A stretch of 64,000 nt of DNA from Martinezella rhizogenes (GCA_013322215.1 JAAMEZ010000014.1:248001-312000); one strand, 5' to 3'; numbered from the stretch's first letter, positions 28,074 through 37,565 are shown. The notes: generated by a model not told the origin, from the letters alone. A program made the numbers and translations.

Positions 28074-28607
28074 ATGACACAACCTTTTCTCGGCGAGATC
28101 CAACTGTTCGCTTTCGACTTTGCTCCCCTCGGTTGGGCATCATGTAGCGGCGCAATGCTGCCCGTCATGCAGAACGCCGCATTGTTTTCCCTACTTGGCA
28201 ACCAGTATGGCGGCAATGGCTCTACCACGTTCCAGCTGCCCAACTTTGCCAACCGCGCAGGTTGCAACCAAGGCCAGGGCATCGGCCTGACGCCACGCAT
28301 CGCCGGCGACACCTTTGGCAGCAACGAGATCACGCTGACGCAGGCGGAGATGCCGGCACACAGGCATTCCTTGACCCTCTACAATCAGGGCGATACATCC
28401 AAGCGTGCCGCCTCGCCCAGCACCGGCGATGCGCTCAGCCTGCCGGATTCGAGCAGCCCGTTTCTCCCCAATGCCCAGCCGAACACTCAGTTTGCATCGA
28501 CCGTCATCGGCACGGGCGGCGGAAGCCAACCACATGAAAACCGCCAGCCTTATTTGGCCGTCAACTTCTGCATTGCATTGAGCGGTGCATATCCAACATT
28601 CGATTGA
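28074..28607 (+). CDS. Phage tail-collar domain protein 3 (MdpB-like)
   Basis: A 177-residue third copy of the collar family: FLGEIQLFAF, GWASCSG, LFSLLGNQYGGNGSTTFQLPN, QAEMPAHRH, and QPYLAVNFCIALSGAYP at the C-terminus. Its stop codon overlaps the start of the acetyltransferase gene by one base (TGATG at 28605-28609), so the two are translationally coupled. Coupling implies that the enzyme and the collar proteins are needed together. The function is unknown; see the cluster finding. Confidence 0.85.
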   Translation: MTQPFLGEIQLFAFDFAPLGWASCSGAMLPVMQNAALFSLLGNQYGGNGSTTFQLPNFANRAGCNQGQGIGLTPRIAGDTFGSNEITLTQAEMPAHRHSLTLYNQGDTSKRAASPSTGDALSLPDSSSPFLPNAQPNTQFASTVIGTGGGSQPHENRQPYLAVNFCIALSGAYPTFD

Positions 28608-29164
28608 TGACGGGCATCGTCACAGGCCTTCTACCGGAGTTTCCCGGGCTGGAAGGCCATCGCCTGCCTAGCGTTCCTCCATGCATTCTGCGTCCCGCAA
28701 GGTTGGCCGATCTGCCGTTTCTGCGAGAACTTTACCGTTCATTCCGCAAGGATGAGCTGGCCCCGATACCTTGGTCGCAAGACGACAAGCAGGCATTTCT
28801 GGACCAGCAGTTTAATTTCCAACATCGCTATTACGCTGCCGCTTTTCCGCAAGCAGACTTCCTGATCATCGAAAAGGACGGCACCTCCGTCGGCCGCCTT
28901 TACATCGATCTCCGCGCGGATATCTGGCATATCATTGATATCGGCTTTCTGACCGAATGGCGTGGTCAGGGGTTGGGCTCCGCGACGCTGAAAGCCATTC
29001 AAGATGCGGCAACGACAGGACAAAGTCTGGGAATCGCCCTGCATGTCGATCGAAACAACCGGCGCGCTTACGAGCTTTATCAAGCCTTCGGATTTATGGT
29101 CACGGAAACCAGCGATACCCACATAGGCATGGAGTGGCGCCCGCTCCTAACCGGCGGCACGTGA
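28607..29164 (+). CDS. GNAT-family N-acetyltransferase
   Basis: A 185-residue GNAT enzyme that would transfer an acetyl group from acetyl-CoA to an amine. The acetyl-CoA loop is RGQGLGSA within a helix-strand context (IDIGFLTEWRGQGLGSATL), followed by LHVDRNNRRAYELYQAFGF, the motif B region with the usual NxxAxxLYxxxGF pattern. ATG 28607 overlaps the collar-3 stop. Its tight coupling to collar genes suggests it may modify a collar protein or a linked surface component. The acceptor is unknown. Confidence 0.88.
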   Translation: MTGIVTGLLPEFPGLEGHRLPSVPPCILRPARLADLPFLRELYRSFRKDELAPIPWSQDDKQAFLDQQFNFQHRYYAAAFPQADFLIIEKDGTSVGRLYIDLRADIWHIIDIGFLTEWRGQGLGSATLKAIQDAATTGQSLGIALHVDRNNRRAYELYQAFGFMVTETSDTHIGMEWRPLLTGGT

Positions 29165-29175
29165 ACCCTGAGACA

Positions 29176-29469
29176 TCAATTGAAGATCGCCTGATAAATG
29201 ATCCCATCCTTGTCCCTGGCGACCGGCACCAGGAATATGTCGAGAATTCCAAGCGTGGCGTTGTTCAGCCTATAAATCTGCTGTGGCAACAGAACCTTTG
29301 ACATGCTGCGAAACAGCAATGCAAACGGCGCCCTCATCATTCCTTTAAAGCCCCGTTCGGGCAGAGGCCGAGCCTCAGTCAGCGTAAGAACAAGAGACGC
29401 CGCACCTATATCGATTTCGAAGCCTTCCCCGACACAACGAGCGAAATGATCCAGCGTTATAGTCACCAT
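29176..29469 (-). CDS. DUF6916 family protein
   Basis: A 97-residue protein resembling the DUF6916 family, with the LDHFARCVGEGFEI start, a PFALLFRS segment, LLPQQIYRLNNATLGILDIFLVPV and a C-terminal YQAIFN. ATG 29469 is preceded by GAGG at good spacing; a longer frame to 29520 lacks this. It converges with the acetyltransferase gene, 11 bp apart. From memory, proteins of this family tend to occur beside tail-collar genes, which supports the idea of one functional locus. No activity is known. Confidence 0.7.
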   Translation of the reverse strand: MVTITLDHFARCVGEGFEIDIGAASLVLTLTEARPLPERGFKGMMRAPFALLFRSMSKVLLPQQIYRLNNATLGILDIFLVPVARDKDGIIYQAIFN

Positions 29470-29817
29470 CACAACCTCAATTGCCTGTTCGCGCCTCGAT
29501 TGCGGATGCTTATATTTCATTCTTCAATTGAAGTTTATCAACAGCTTGAAGATAAGCAAGAAGCTTCCCCTGGCTTTGTCTTCGTGCATGAGTCGATGCC
29601 GCAATAGCGCATCGGGACCTACATCGACACGAGAGGCTTCGGTCAATCTTACCAGAGGGCGAAACCACGAACCTTGTCGCCACCCGCGAGTAGTCGGGAA
29701 CCGCATTCATCCGCTGCCGAACGTGAGACATTCGACCACGTCCAGTACGAGAAACCGGCACGTTTGACAGCAGCTGCCGCATCACACGGCAGCCTTGCCG
29801 CCAAACAGATCCGTCAA
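29470..29817. other. Intergenic stretch
   Basis: About 350 bases between the DUF6916 start and the end of the sulfur-import operon. Short frames (29524-29706, 29528-29767) show no domain. It should hold the promoter for the DUF6916 gene; nothing else was recognised. Confidence 0.5.
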
Positions 29818-30798
29818 TCAAGCTGAGAGGAACAATTTCGGATCGAAGTATTTCTCCGGTGGCAGCGGATCCTTGATGGTTCCGAAATCGACGAACATCT
29901 TGTTGAATTCGCCTAGCCACTTCGTGACGCTGCCGTCCTCGGTGAACTTGTTCAGCTCGACGCTCGTCAAAAGTTTGCGGCTTTTTGCAACCTTGGCAGT
30001 CGCATCGGGCGGCGATTGCGTAAAGGCGACCGTCAACTCGATCGCATGATCCAGATTTGCAACCCGGTAGTCCATCGCCTTCTTGATGACCTTCAGAAAG
30101 CTCTTGGCAAGATCGGGATCGTTCTCAATCGTTTCGTTGCGCGCGACAAAGGTGTTGATGAACGAGGTATCGGGATAGAAGTCCTTGTTCGACGCCAGTT
30201 CCTTCATATCGGGGACGCGCGGCTTGATCGCATCGATCAAGGGATACCAGATGCCCGCCGCATCGATCTGCTTGGAGGAGAAGGCGGCAACGACCGTGCT
30301 CGGATCCATCGGTACGACCTGAACATCCTTGATCGACATACCGGCCTTTTCGAGCGCCATGCGCAGGATCATCTCTCCGGATGTGCCTTGCGGAACACCG
30401 ACCTTCTTGCCCTTGAGATCGGCGATCGACGCGAAGGCCGCCTGGGCGATGACGCGGTCGCTGAACCCGATATCGTTGACGCCGAGCACCTTGGCATGAC
30501 CGCTGGCCGGAAGCCAGAGCGCGCCCGGTCCGATCGTCCCGAAATCGAGGCTCCCCGCACCCATGGCCTGAATCTGGATGGGACCATTGGTGAACACCTT
30601 CAGGTCCGGTTCCAGTCCCTCAGCCTGCCAAAGCTTCTGATCGTTGGCGATCGCAAACAGGCTCGAATTGGGAAAGTCGGAGAGATAGCCGATCCGGATC
30701 GGCTTTGAGGCCGCGCGAGCTGGCCTGGCGATTATAGGCATCGTGGCGGCGGCCGTCAGAGCCGCGGCCGTCGTCAATAAACTGCGTCTCGTCAGCAT
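29818..30798 (-). CDS. ABC transporter substrate-binding protein (sulfonate/sulfate-ester type)
   Basis: A 326-residue periplasmic binding protein of the SsuA/TauA/AtsR type (NMT1/THI5-like fold). It starts with a twin-arginine signal (TRRSLLTTAAAL) ending PARAA. The mature protein begins PIRIGYLSDF and has the family block GSLDFGTIGPGALW and KKVGVPQGTSGE. ATG 30798 lies 8 bases after AGGAGG; an ATG six bases upstream is too close. It is last of a five-gene leftward operon with sulfatase, FGE, permease and ATPase. It should bind a sulfated or sulfonated compound in the periplasm. Confidence 0.88.
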   Translation of the reverse strand: MLTRRSLLTTAAALTAAATMPIIARPARAASKPIRIGYLSDFPNSSLFAIANDQKLWQAEGLEPDLKVFTNGPIQIQAMGAGSLDFGTIGPGALWLPASGHAKVLGVNDIGFSDRVIAQAAFASIADLKGKKVGVPQGTSGEMILRMALEKAGMSIKDVQVVPMDPSTVVAAFSSKQIDAAGIWYPLIDAIKPRVPDMKELASNKDFYPDTSFINTFVARNETIENDPDLAKSFLKVIKKAMDYRVANLDHAIELTVAFTQSPPDATAKVAKSRKLLTSVELNKFTEDGSVTKWLGEFNKMFVDFGTIKDPLPPEKYFDPKLFLSA

Positions 30799-30826
30799 GA
30801 TCATTTCCTCCTGTGATTGCTGATCT

Positions 30827-31597
30827 TCAGTTTGAGGCGGGGTGATAGACGGCCCGCCAGACCTCGTTGCGCAGCTCGGAAAACTGCGGCGAAAGCCGCA
30901 TCTCCTCCGTCCGGGGAAAGGGCAGATCCACAGGGATGATCTTGTGGAGCCGACCCGGACGGGCCGCCATCACGATGACCCGGCTCGCCAGATAGACCGC
31001 CTCGTCGACATCATGCGTGATGAACATCACCGTGCGGCGTTCCTTGCTCCACATGGTGAGAAGCTGGTCCTGCAATTGCACGCGGGTCAAAGCGTCTAGC
31101 GCTCCGAAGGGCTCATCCATCAACAATATCTTTGGATTGACCGCATAGGCCCGCGCAATGGCGCAGCGCTGTTTCATGCCGCCCGAAAGCATCTTCGGCA
31201 GGGCGTCGGCAAAGTCCGTCAGACCGACGAGCTCGATGAAGTGATCGGCAATCCTGCGGCGCTCATCCTTGGAGCGCCCCGAGATTTGAAGCCCGAATTC
31301 GACATTCTGCCGCACGGTCAGCCATGGAAACAGGGCATATTGCTGGAAGATGACGCCACGCTCAGGCCCCGGTCCCTTCACAGGCATATTGTCGACCAAT
31401 ACCTGCCCCGACGATGTGGGCGTCAGTCCGGCGGCGATATTCATGGCCGTCGACTTACCGCAGCCGGAAGGGCCGACCACGGTGATGAACTCGCCATCCT
31501 CGATATCGAGATTGAGGTTCTGCAATGCGCTAAACGCTGCCTGACCGGCAAGATCGAAGCTTTTCGAAACGTTTTGAAACGAGATCTTCGGCGTCAT
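30827..31597 (-). CDS. ABC transporter ATP-binding protein (SsuB/TauB-like)
   Basis: A 256-residue ATPase with Walker A GPSGCGKS (42-49), Q-loop [11 protein letters not shown], signature LSGGMKQR, Walker [13 protein letters not shown] and switch His in ITHDVDEA, all intact. It belongs to the nitrate/sulfonate/taurine subfamily. The ATG at 31597 overlaps the permease stop (31594-31597), and AGGAAA lies just upstream. It powers uptake with the adjacent permease and binding protein. Confidence 0.93.
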   Translation of the reverse strand: MTPKISFQNVSKSFDLAGQAAFSALQNLNLDIEDGEFITVVGPSGCGKSTAMNIAAGLTPTSSGQVLVDNMPVKGPGPERGVIFQQYALFPWLTVRQNVEFGLQISGRSKDERRRIADHFIELVGLTDFADALPKMLSGGMKQRCAIARAYAVNPKILLMDEPFGALDALTRVQLQDQLLTMWSKERRTVMFITHDVDEAVYLASRVIVMAARPGRLHKIIPVDLPFPRTEEMRLSPQFSELRNEVWRAVYHPASN

Positions 31598-32400
31598 AGC
31601 TTTTCCTGCCATGCGGTGAGAATACGATCGGCCATCATGACGATCCGATCCATAAGCAAGCCGAGGACACCGATGGCGATCAGGCTCACGAAGATCGTCG
31701 GCAGATCATAGTAGAGCTGCGCCTGCTGCATGCGATAGCCGAGGCCGGACTGCGCGGCGATGAGCTCGGCCGCAACGACGGTGGCCCAGGACGAGCCGAG
31801 ACCGATACGCACGCCGACCATGATATAGGGTGTCGAGGCGGGAATGATCACGCGCCGGAAAATGGTGAAATCGCCCGCCCCCAACACGCGGGCGGCGTTG
31901 ATGAGCGTCTTGTCGACGCTGATCACCCCTTGATAGGTCGCAACGACGCTCGACAGGAAGGCAGCCAGGAAAATGACGAAGATCTTCGGCGTCTCGTCGA
32001 TGCCCATCGTCACGATTGCGAGCGGGATAATGGCAAGCGGCGGAATAGTGCGGAAGAACTGGACATAGGGCTCGATGATGCCCCGGGCGATGCGATACCA
32101 TCCCATCAGGAATCCAACGGGAATAGCGACGATCAGGCCCAGGCAGAAGCCTGTCATGACCCGGCCGAGGCTGGCGAGCGCATCGCTGAGCAGGATACCG
32201 TTTCTGGCCTCGGCGGCAGCAGCCGCAGCCACCTGGGCCGGCGTTGGGAGACCGACCAGCCCTTCGGCCGTCACCAGCCACCAGAGGCCGATCCCGACAA
32301 CGATGGCAGCTGCATTCAGAACCAGCATGGCTGCCGATGTTGCCAGCAAAGGGCGTTGGACCGTGTCAGAACGCGCGGATGCATTCGCTGCGATGCTCAT
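31594..32400 (-). CDS. ABC transporter permease (SsuC/TauC-like)
   Basis: A 268-residue inner-membrane permease with about six helices. The conserved cytoplasmic loop reads [20 protein letters not shown], typical of the nitrate/sulfonate/taurine group. Its ATG overlaps the FGE stop by four bases (32397-32400) and its stop overlaps the ATPase start in the same way, so the three are translationally coupled. It should be the homodimeric channel of the importer. Confidence 0.93.
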   Translation of the reverse strand: MSIAANASARSDTVQRPLLATSAAMLVLNAAAIVVGIGLWWLVTAEGLVGLPTPAQVAAAAAAEARNGILLSDALASLGRVMTGFCLGLIVAIPVGFLMGWYRIARGIIEPYVQFFRTIPPLAIIPLAIVTMGIDETPKIFVIFLAAFLSSVVATYQGVISVDKTLINAARVLGAGDFTIFRRVIIPASTPYIMVGVRIGLGSSWATVVAAELIAAQSGLGYRMQQAQLYYDLPTIFVSLIAIGVLGLLMDRIVMMADRILTAWQEKL

Positions 32401-33413
32401 TGCCGTTCGCCTTCAACTGTACATGCTTCGATACAAGATTTGTCGGCCAGACGACGGACACAGCGGAAGCCGACATGCGTGGTAGCGCTGTCGATCATTT
32501 CCGGATGCCGGGCTGCCGGACGGTAGCGGCGGCAATAGTTTGGCGCGCAAAGATGCGATCCACCCTTCAGTATCTTGCGCGGTATGCGGATCGCCGGCTG
32601 ACGCGGGTCGTAGCTCTGCTCAGCCGTGACAATTCTGGGATTGATCGGAATGCAGCAAGGTTTCGCTGCATCGTCCGGATGTCGGTCCGTCCAGTAATCG
32701 TCGGTCCACTCCCAGACATTGCCGATCATATCGGAGAGGCCATAGCCGTTTGCGGGAAAGGCTCCGACCGGCGTGGTGCCGAACTTGGCCTTGCCTGTAG
32801 GATTGGCCATCGGAAAATTGCCGTCCCAGACATTGGCCATCCTGTGGCCGTCAGGTTCGAACTCCTCTCCCCAGGCAAACGTCGCCCCTTCGATGCCGCC
32901 ACGGGCGGCGAACTCCCATTCGGCCTCGCTCGGCAGCGCCTTCCCGGCCCAGCGCGCATAGGCCTCGGCATCGGCATGGCAGACATGCACCACCGGATGA
33001 TCCATCATCTCCTCCGACAGAGGCGAGATGCCATCGGGCCGGTGCCAGCATGCACCCGCCATATAGTGCCACCAGTCGCCCCAGAAGCGCATGTCGCCAG
33101 GGCTCTTCGGCGCTTGAAAGACCAATGATCCCGGCTGCAGCATGGCCGGATCGGCCCCCGGATAAAGCGATGGGTCCGGCGCCCGCTCCGCGATCGTCAC
33201 ATAACCGGTGTCGGCGACGAAGCGCGAAAAGTCCCGGTTCGTGACCGGCGTGGCATCCATGAAGAAGCCGTCGATCCTCACGCGATGAACAGGCCCCTCC
33301 TCGGGATAAAAATCGCCCGATCCCATCAGGAAACTGCCGCCTTCGATCCATACCATCCCGTCCTTTGCAGGCGGGGTCAATCTGGTTGCAGTCGCCTCCT
33401 GAAAGCCCGTCAT
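32397..33413 (-). CDS. Formylglycine-generating enzyme (sulfatase-activating)
   Basis: A 338-residue FGE-sulfatase domain protein. It oxidises the active-site Cys of type I sulfatases to formylglycine, using copper and oxygen. The N-terminus shows [24 protein letters not shown], the middle [14 protein letters not shown] and GNVWEW, and the C-terminus [20 protein letters not shown]. Cys289 and Cys294 (C-x4-C) correspond to the two copper-binding cysteines of characterised FGEs, so activity is expected. It has no signal peptide. It overlaps the sulfatase gene by four bases, and that sulfatase is its obvious client. Confidence 0.93.
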   Translation of the reverse strand: MTGFQEATATRLTPPAKDGMVWIEGGSFLMGSGDFYPEEGPVHRVRIDGFFMDATPVTNRDFSRFVADTGYVTIAERAPDPSLYPGADPAMLQPGSLVFQAPKSPGDMRFWGDWWHYMAGACWHRPDGISPLSEEMMDHPVVHVCHADAEAYARWAGKALPSEAEWEFAARGGIEGATFAWGEEFEPDGHRMANVWDGNFPMANPTGKAKFGTTPVGAFPANGYGLSDMIGNVWEWTDDYWTDRHPDDAAKPCCIPINPRIVTAEQSYDPRQPAIRIPRKILKGGSHLCAPNYCRRYRPAARHPEMIDSATTHVGFRCVRRLADKSCIEACTVEGERQ

Positions 33414-34846
33414 CGCGCACCCGCCATGACGTCACGTGTGCGGTAGTTCGACTCGATCAGCCAATCCCGCATGACATCGAGAAGCTCGCGCTTCTGCTCT
33501 TCGTATGCGGGATCGCTCCAGAGATTGTGCACCTCGCCGGGGTCGTTCTTGAGGTCGAACAATTGCCCATCGCTCGACCCTTTGAAATGGACCAGCTTCC
33601 AGCCGTCGCTGCGCACGCCGGTCATGAACTCCACGCCGCCGCTCATCGCGACGTCACCGATCTGTTCGCAGAATACATGAGTACGGGGCGTCCATTCACC
33701 CGTCTCCAGTGCCGACTTCAGGCTGCGCGCCTCAAAGCTCTTCGGCGGCGTGATCCCCGCATATTCCAATATGGTCGGACCGAGATCGAAAAGCTGGCAG
33801 AGGCCATTCAACTTCCGGCCACCCTCGAACCGATTGGCCGTCGACCAGATGACGGTGGGGACGCGCGTGACGACGTCATACATCGACCATTTCTGGATCA
33901 GGCCGTGATCCCCCAGGCATTCGCCATGGTCGGAGGTGAAGATGACAATTGCATCCTCCAGATAGCCGCGCGCCTTCAAGACCTCCAGCAACTCGCCGAT
34001 CTTCTCGTCGATCAGCGTCACATTGCCGAGATAGTGAGCCCAGAGACGTTGCATCTGCTCAGGCGACGGATCGAGGTTCCAGACGACGGAGTCATGATCG
34101 ACCTCAACATCGTGCTGTCGCTTCTCCTTCAATTCCTGATGCAGGGACTCAAGCTCCTGCCGCGACGGCTTCGGCAATGGCAGGTCGTTACGCTTGAGGT
34201 AAGGCTCCGAATAGCGCGCCGGCGGATCGAAGGGCGGATGCGGACCGGGGAAGCCGACCTGCAGGAAAAGCGGCTCCGTCTGCGGATATGTATCGACCCA
34301 CCACTTTGCCATATTGCCGACAAAGGCGTCGGAATGCAGCTCGTCCGGCAATTCCCAATCGAAGGCGCCGAGACGCTCGCGGTAATCCTCCCGCTTGCGG
34401 TAGGTTTCGCGCTGTTGTTTGACGAGGCCGTTTGCGGCAAGCGCTTTGTCCCATTCGTCGAAATACCAGCGCCCCTCCATGTAACGATCCTTGTTTTCCA
34501 CGACATAGCGTTCGTGGAAACCAGAGTCCGAATTATAGGGAATGGTGTGCATCTTGCCGACGTTGACGCAGCGATAGCCGGCATCCCTCAACTGCTCGAC
34601 CCATGTCCTTTGCCAGTGCTGGCCATTGGCGAGCACGCCGGTCGTATGCGGATAATAACCCGTGAAGAGGCTGGCTCTCGAGGGAACGCAACTGGGAGCG
34701 TTGATATGGCAATCCGTCAGCGTCACGCCCTTTTCGACGAGCGCATCGAGATTAGGCGTAACGGCATAGGGAAATCCAAGCGCGGCGATGGAGTCGTACC
34801 GCTGTTGGTCGGTCATGATCAGGATGATATTGGGGCGGTCGGCCAC
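33410..34846 (-). CDS. Type I sulfatase, Cys-type (sulfatase A)
   Basis: A 478-residue alkaline-phosphatase-superfamily sulfatase that hydrolyses sulfate (possibly phosphonate) monoesters. The N-terminus NIILIMTDQQRYD carries metal Asp13. The nucleophile motif is CVPSRASLFTG with Cys53 and Arg57, requiring conversion to formylglycine by the neighbouring FGE. A second metal site appears as FTSDHGECLGDHG. There is no signal peptide, so it acts on imported esters in the cytoplasm. First gene of the leftward sulfur operon, divergent from a LacI regulator. Confidence 0.93.
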   Translation of the reverse strand: MADRPNIILIMTDQQRYDSIAALGFPYAVTPNLDALVEKGVTLTDCHINAPSCVPSRASLFTGYYPHTTGVLANGQHWQRTWVEQLRDAGYRCVNVGKMHTIPYNSDSGFHERYVVENKDRYMEGRWYFDEWDKALAANGLVKQQRETYRKREDYRERLGAFDWELPDELHSDAFVGNMAKWWVDTYPQTEPLFLQVGFPGPHPPFDPPARYSEPYLKRNDLPLPKPSRQELESLHQELKEKRQHDVEVDHDSVVWNLDPSPEQMQRLWAHYLGNVTLIDEKIGELLEVLKARGYLEDAIVIFTSDHGECLGDHGLIQKWSMYDVVTRVPTVIWSTANRFEGGRKLNGLCQLFDLGPTILEYAGITPPKSFEARSLKSALETGEWTPRTHVFCEQIGDVAMSGGVEFMTGVRSDGWKLVHFKGSSDGQLFDLKNDPGEVHNLWSDPAYEEQKRELLDVMRDWLIESNYRTRDVMAGAR

Positions 34847-34993
34847 GTTCTACGTCCTTCCCTGCTGCCGGAACACAAATTTCGATCGAAAGTTTCGCTG
34901 GAAAAATTTTTGCGCTCTTGTCTCCTCATTTGAGAAATGACATAAAGTTAACGGTAACGCAACGCTCACTTGAGCAAATTTTTGCGAGGAGGA
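34847..34993. promoter_or_regulatory. Divergent sulfatase/LacI control region
   Basis: This 147-bp gap contains TTTCGATCGAAA (34880-34891), a perfect 12-bp palindrome with the CG-centred look of LacI-family operators. It also has an 11-bp direct repeat AAATTTTTGCG at 34904-34914 and 34976-34986. The second copy sits inside the shorter inverted repeat GCAAA-TT-TTTGC. The divergent LacI regulator probably binds one or more of these. Which one is not decided by sequence alone. Confidence 0.5.
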
Positions 34994-36046
34994 ATGGTGT
35001 CGGACGCGGAGGAGCGAGAAAAGGGCGGTACGCCAACGCTGGCCTCGATCGCAGTCAGGGTCGGCGTTTCGGTCAATACGGTCTCGCGGGCGCTACGCGC
35101 GCCCAACACGGTGCGACCGGAGCTCCGGCGACAGATCGCCAAGGCCATGGACGAGCTGAACTATGTGCCGAACCGTCTCGCCGGCGGCCTGTCGGGGACG
35201 AGATCCGACATCGTGGGCGTCGTGGTGACATCGCTCTATTATTCGGAATTTGCCTCCATCATCGATGCCCTGCAATCGGCGCTCCTCAAAGACAATCTTC
35301 AGGTCATGCTCGCCAATACGCGCTACGATCCGGATCAGGAAGTAACGCTCGTGCGCTCGATCCTCAGCTGGCGCCCGGCAGCCGTTGCCATTATCGGTGT
35401 CGATCATCCGGCCAAAGTCACCGAGCTGCTGACGTCGGCAGGGGTTCCGGTCATCGAGATGTGGGACGTGGGCGGCGACATCATCGATTCTGCCGTCGGC
35501 ATGGATCATGAGGGGGCCGGCAGGGCGCAGGCCGATCACATGATTGCGTGCGGCTACCGGCATCTCGCCTTTCTCGGCAGCATGCGCGAAAACGACATGC
35601 GCGCCAGGAAACGCGCCCTCGGGGCGGCCAGCGCCATTGCTGCGGCGGGATTGCCGGATCTCGTCTACGCTGTTCGACAGGAAGGCGGCCGGCCGGCGCT
35701 TGGCGAAGTGCTCACCCATGAACTGCTCGACGGCAATCCTCAGATTGACGGGATCATTTGCAACAGCGACGTCGTCGCCTTCGGTGTCTTGAAGGCGCTG
35801 CATGAACGCGACAGAAAGCTGCCGGGCGATATCGGCGTCATCGGTTTCGGCGACAGCGAAGCGGCGAACTATGTCATCCCGTCGCTCAGCACGGTCAAGC
35901 CCGATCGCCATCGGATCGGCGAGCTTACGGCCGAGCTGATCGTTGCGCGGATCAACGGCGAGGAACCGAGAACGAACGTGGTCGATTGGGAGCTACTCGC
36001 ACGCAACAGTACCCGCCCGCCCCTTAAATCCCTGAATGGAGATTGA
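34994..36046 (+). CDS. LacI-family transcriptional regulator
   Basis: A 350-residue LacI/GalR regulator with an N-terminal helix-turn-helix and hinge (LASIAVRVGVSVNTVSRALRAP, then LNYVPNRLAGGLSG) and a periplasmic-binding-protein-like effector domain. The start is either ATG 34994 or GTG 34997. AGGAGG ends only two bases before the ATG, so the GTG has the better spacing. It is divergent from the sulfatase/FGE/ABC operon and overlaps the start region of a second sulfatase, so it probably regulates both. The inducer may be the desulfated product. Confidence 0.9.
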   Translation: MVSDAEEREKGGTPTLASIAVRVGVSVNTVSRALRAPNTVRPELRRQIAKAMDELNYVPNRLAGGLSGTRSDIVGVVVTSLYYSEFASIIDALQSALLKDNLQVMLANTRYDPDQEVTLVRSILSWRPAAVAIIGVDHPAKVTELLTSAGVPVIEMWDVGGDIIDSAVGMDHEGAGRAQADHMIACGYRHLAFLGSMRENDMRARKRALGAASAIAAAGLPDLVYAVRQEGGRPALGEVLTHELLDGNPQIDGIICNSDVVAFGVLKALHERDRKLPGDIGVIGFGDSEAANYVIPSLSTVKPDRHRIGELTAELIVARINGEEPRTNVVDWELLARNSTRPPLKSLNGD

Positions 36047-36047
36047 C

Positions 36048-37487
36048 GTGACAGAGGCAAAGAAGAGGCCCAACATCGTCTTCGTCATTACCGACCAGCA
36101 GCGTTTCGATACGATCGCGGCAGCTGGATTCGACTATATGATCACCCCGAATCTTGATCGCCTGGTTCGGGAAGGCACGTGTTTCAGCCACATGTACGTG
36201 ACGTCCCCATCCTGCGCGCCTTCTCGGGCAAGCTTGTTTACGGGACTCTATCCGCACACCAACGGTGTATTCCGCAACGATGAGCGCTGGACGCACAGCT
36301 GGGTGCGTCGCCTTGCCGATGCCGGTTACCGCTGCGTCAACGTCGGCAAGATGCACACATCTCCCTTCGAAGACTCCTTCGGTTTTCACGAAAGGCATGT
36401 CGTCGAAAACAAGGATAGAGCGACCGAGCGCCTGCCCTTCTATCTCGACAACTGGGACAAGGCTTTCTGGAGCCGGAGCATCGAAAAACCGAGCCGCGTC
36501 ACATACCGACGGCTCGAAGATTATCGCGAACGGCTTGGCGCCTTCGTCTGGGATCTGCCGGAGGATCTGCATTCGGACAATTTCGTTCCAGAATTCGCCG
36601 CCATGTGGCTCGATCGCTACCAGGGCCGCGAACCATTCTTCCTGCAGATCGGCATCCCCGGCCCGCACCCGCCCTATGATCCGACACAGGAGTATATCGA
36701 CAAATATAAGGATCGCGATCTGCCTGAAGCGATCCGCGACCAGGTGGCGATGGACCGGCAGCCGTCGGCGCTCAAGAAGCTCAGAGAACAACATCTAAGC
36801 GTCGATCACGATGCGGTCGTGCATCTTGAAAATCCGACACCGGAGCAATTGCGTCGCCAGCGCGAGCATTATTTCGCCAATGTCTCGATGATCGACACGC
36901 AGATCGGCAAGCTCATGGAAGCGCTTGAGCGCCGCGGCGTTCTCGACGACACCATCATCATCTTCACGTCAGACCATGGCGATTGCCTGAACGATCACGG
37001 GCACAGCCAGAAATGGACGATGTACGAGCCGAGCGTGCGCGTGCCGGCAATCGTCTGGTCGCCGAACCGTGTCGAGCGCGGCAATATCGTCGGCGACCTC
37101 GTCTCGCTTTTCGATTTCGGGCCGACGATCCTGGAGATGGCGGGACTTGAAGTGCCAAAATGGATGGAGGCCCGTTCCTTGGCTCCCTACCTTACGGGCA
37201 CCAAGATCACGCCGCGCGAGTTCGTCTTCTCCGAACATGCGGGCGACAGAATCTTGAGCGGCACGGAATTCATGACGATGATCCGCGACAGGCAGTTCAA
37301 GCTGGTCCACTTCGTGGAAAGTGACGAAGGCCAGCTTTTCGATCTGTCTGCCGATCCAAATGAGGTCAACGATTTATGGAGCGATCCCGCTTATCAGGAT
37401 GTCAAACGTCGCCTGATCGATGAAATCCTGAAATGGCGCATCCGCAGCGACTTGACGACGCAAGGCTGGACTGAGGCGATCGCATGA
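36048..37487 (+). CDS. Type I sulfatase, Cys-type (sulfatase B)
   Basis: A 479-residue paralogue of the divergent sulfatase, with NIVFVITDQQRFD at the N-terminus, nucleophile motif CAPSRASLFTG (Cys56, Arg60 counted from the GTG), and the metal motif FTSDHGDCLNDHG. GTG 36048 is favoured because GGAGA lies six bases before it and it follows the LacI stop; ATG 36036 overlaps the regulator end and is an alternative. It lacks its own FGE gene and presumably shares the one at 32397. There is no signal peptide. Two related sulfatases under one regulator suggest two related sulfate esters. Confidence 0.9.
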   Translation: MTEAKKRPNIVFVITDQQRFDTIAAAGFDYMITPNLDRLVREGTCFSHMYVTSPSCAPSRASLFTGLYPHTNGVFRNDERWTHSWVRRLADAGYRCVNVGKMHTSPFEDSFGFHERHVVENKDRATERLPFYLDNWDKAFWSRSIEKPSRVTYRRLEDYRERLGAFVWDLPEDLHSDNFVPEFAAMWLDRYQGREPFFLQIGIPGPHPPYDPTQEYIDKYKDRDLPEAIRDQVAMDRQPSALKKLREQHLSVDHDAVVHLENPTPEQLRRQREHYFANVSMIDTQIGKLMEALERRGVLDDTIIIFTSDHGDCLNDHGHSQKWTMYEPSVRVPAIVWSPNRVERGNIVGDLVSLFDFGPTILEMAGLEVPKWMEARSLAPYLTGTKITPREFVFSEHAGDRILSGTEFMTMIRDRQFKLVHFVESDEGQLFDLSADPNEVNDLWSDPAYQDVKRRLIDEILKWRIRSDLTTQGWTEAIA

Positions 37488-37565
37488 GCGGGAACGGCTC
37501 AGCCTTGATCAACCTGATGCCTGCCTATCAAAGGAACCCGGACAGGCGTGCGGCATCTTGCCGGG

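Noticed and set aside
26949..28607. Prophage or tailocin remnant
   Set aside because: Only collar-domain proteins are present; there are no structural, lysis, integrase or terminase genes and no attachment-site repeats were seen.
33365..34933. Plus-strand frame of 522 residues opposite sulfatase A
   Set aside because: It is antisense to a gene with intact catalytic motifs and is rich in the biased residues typical of shadow frames.
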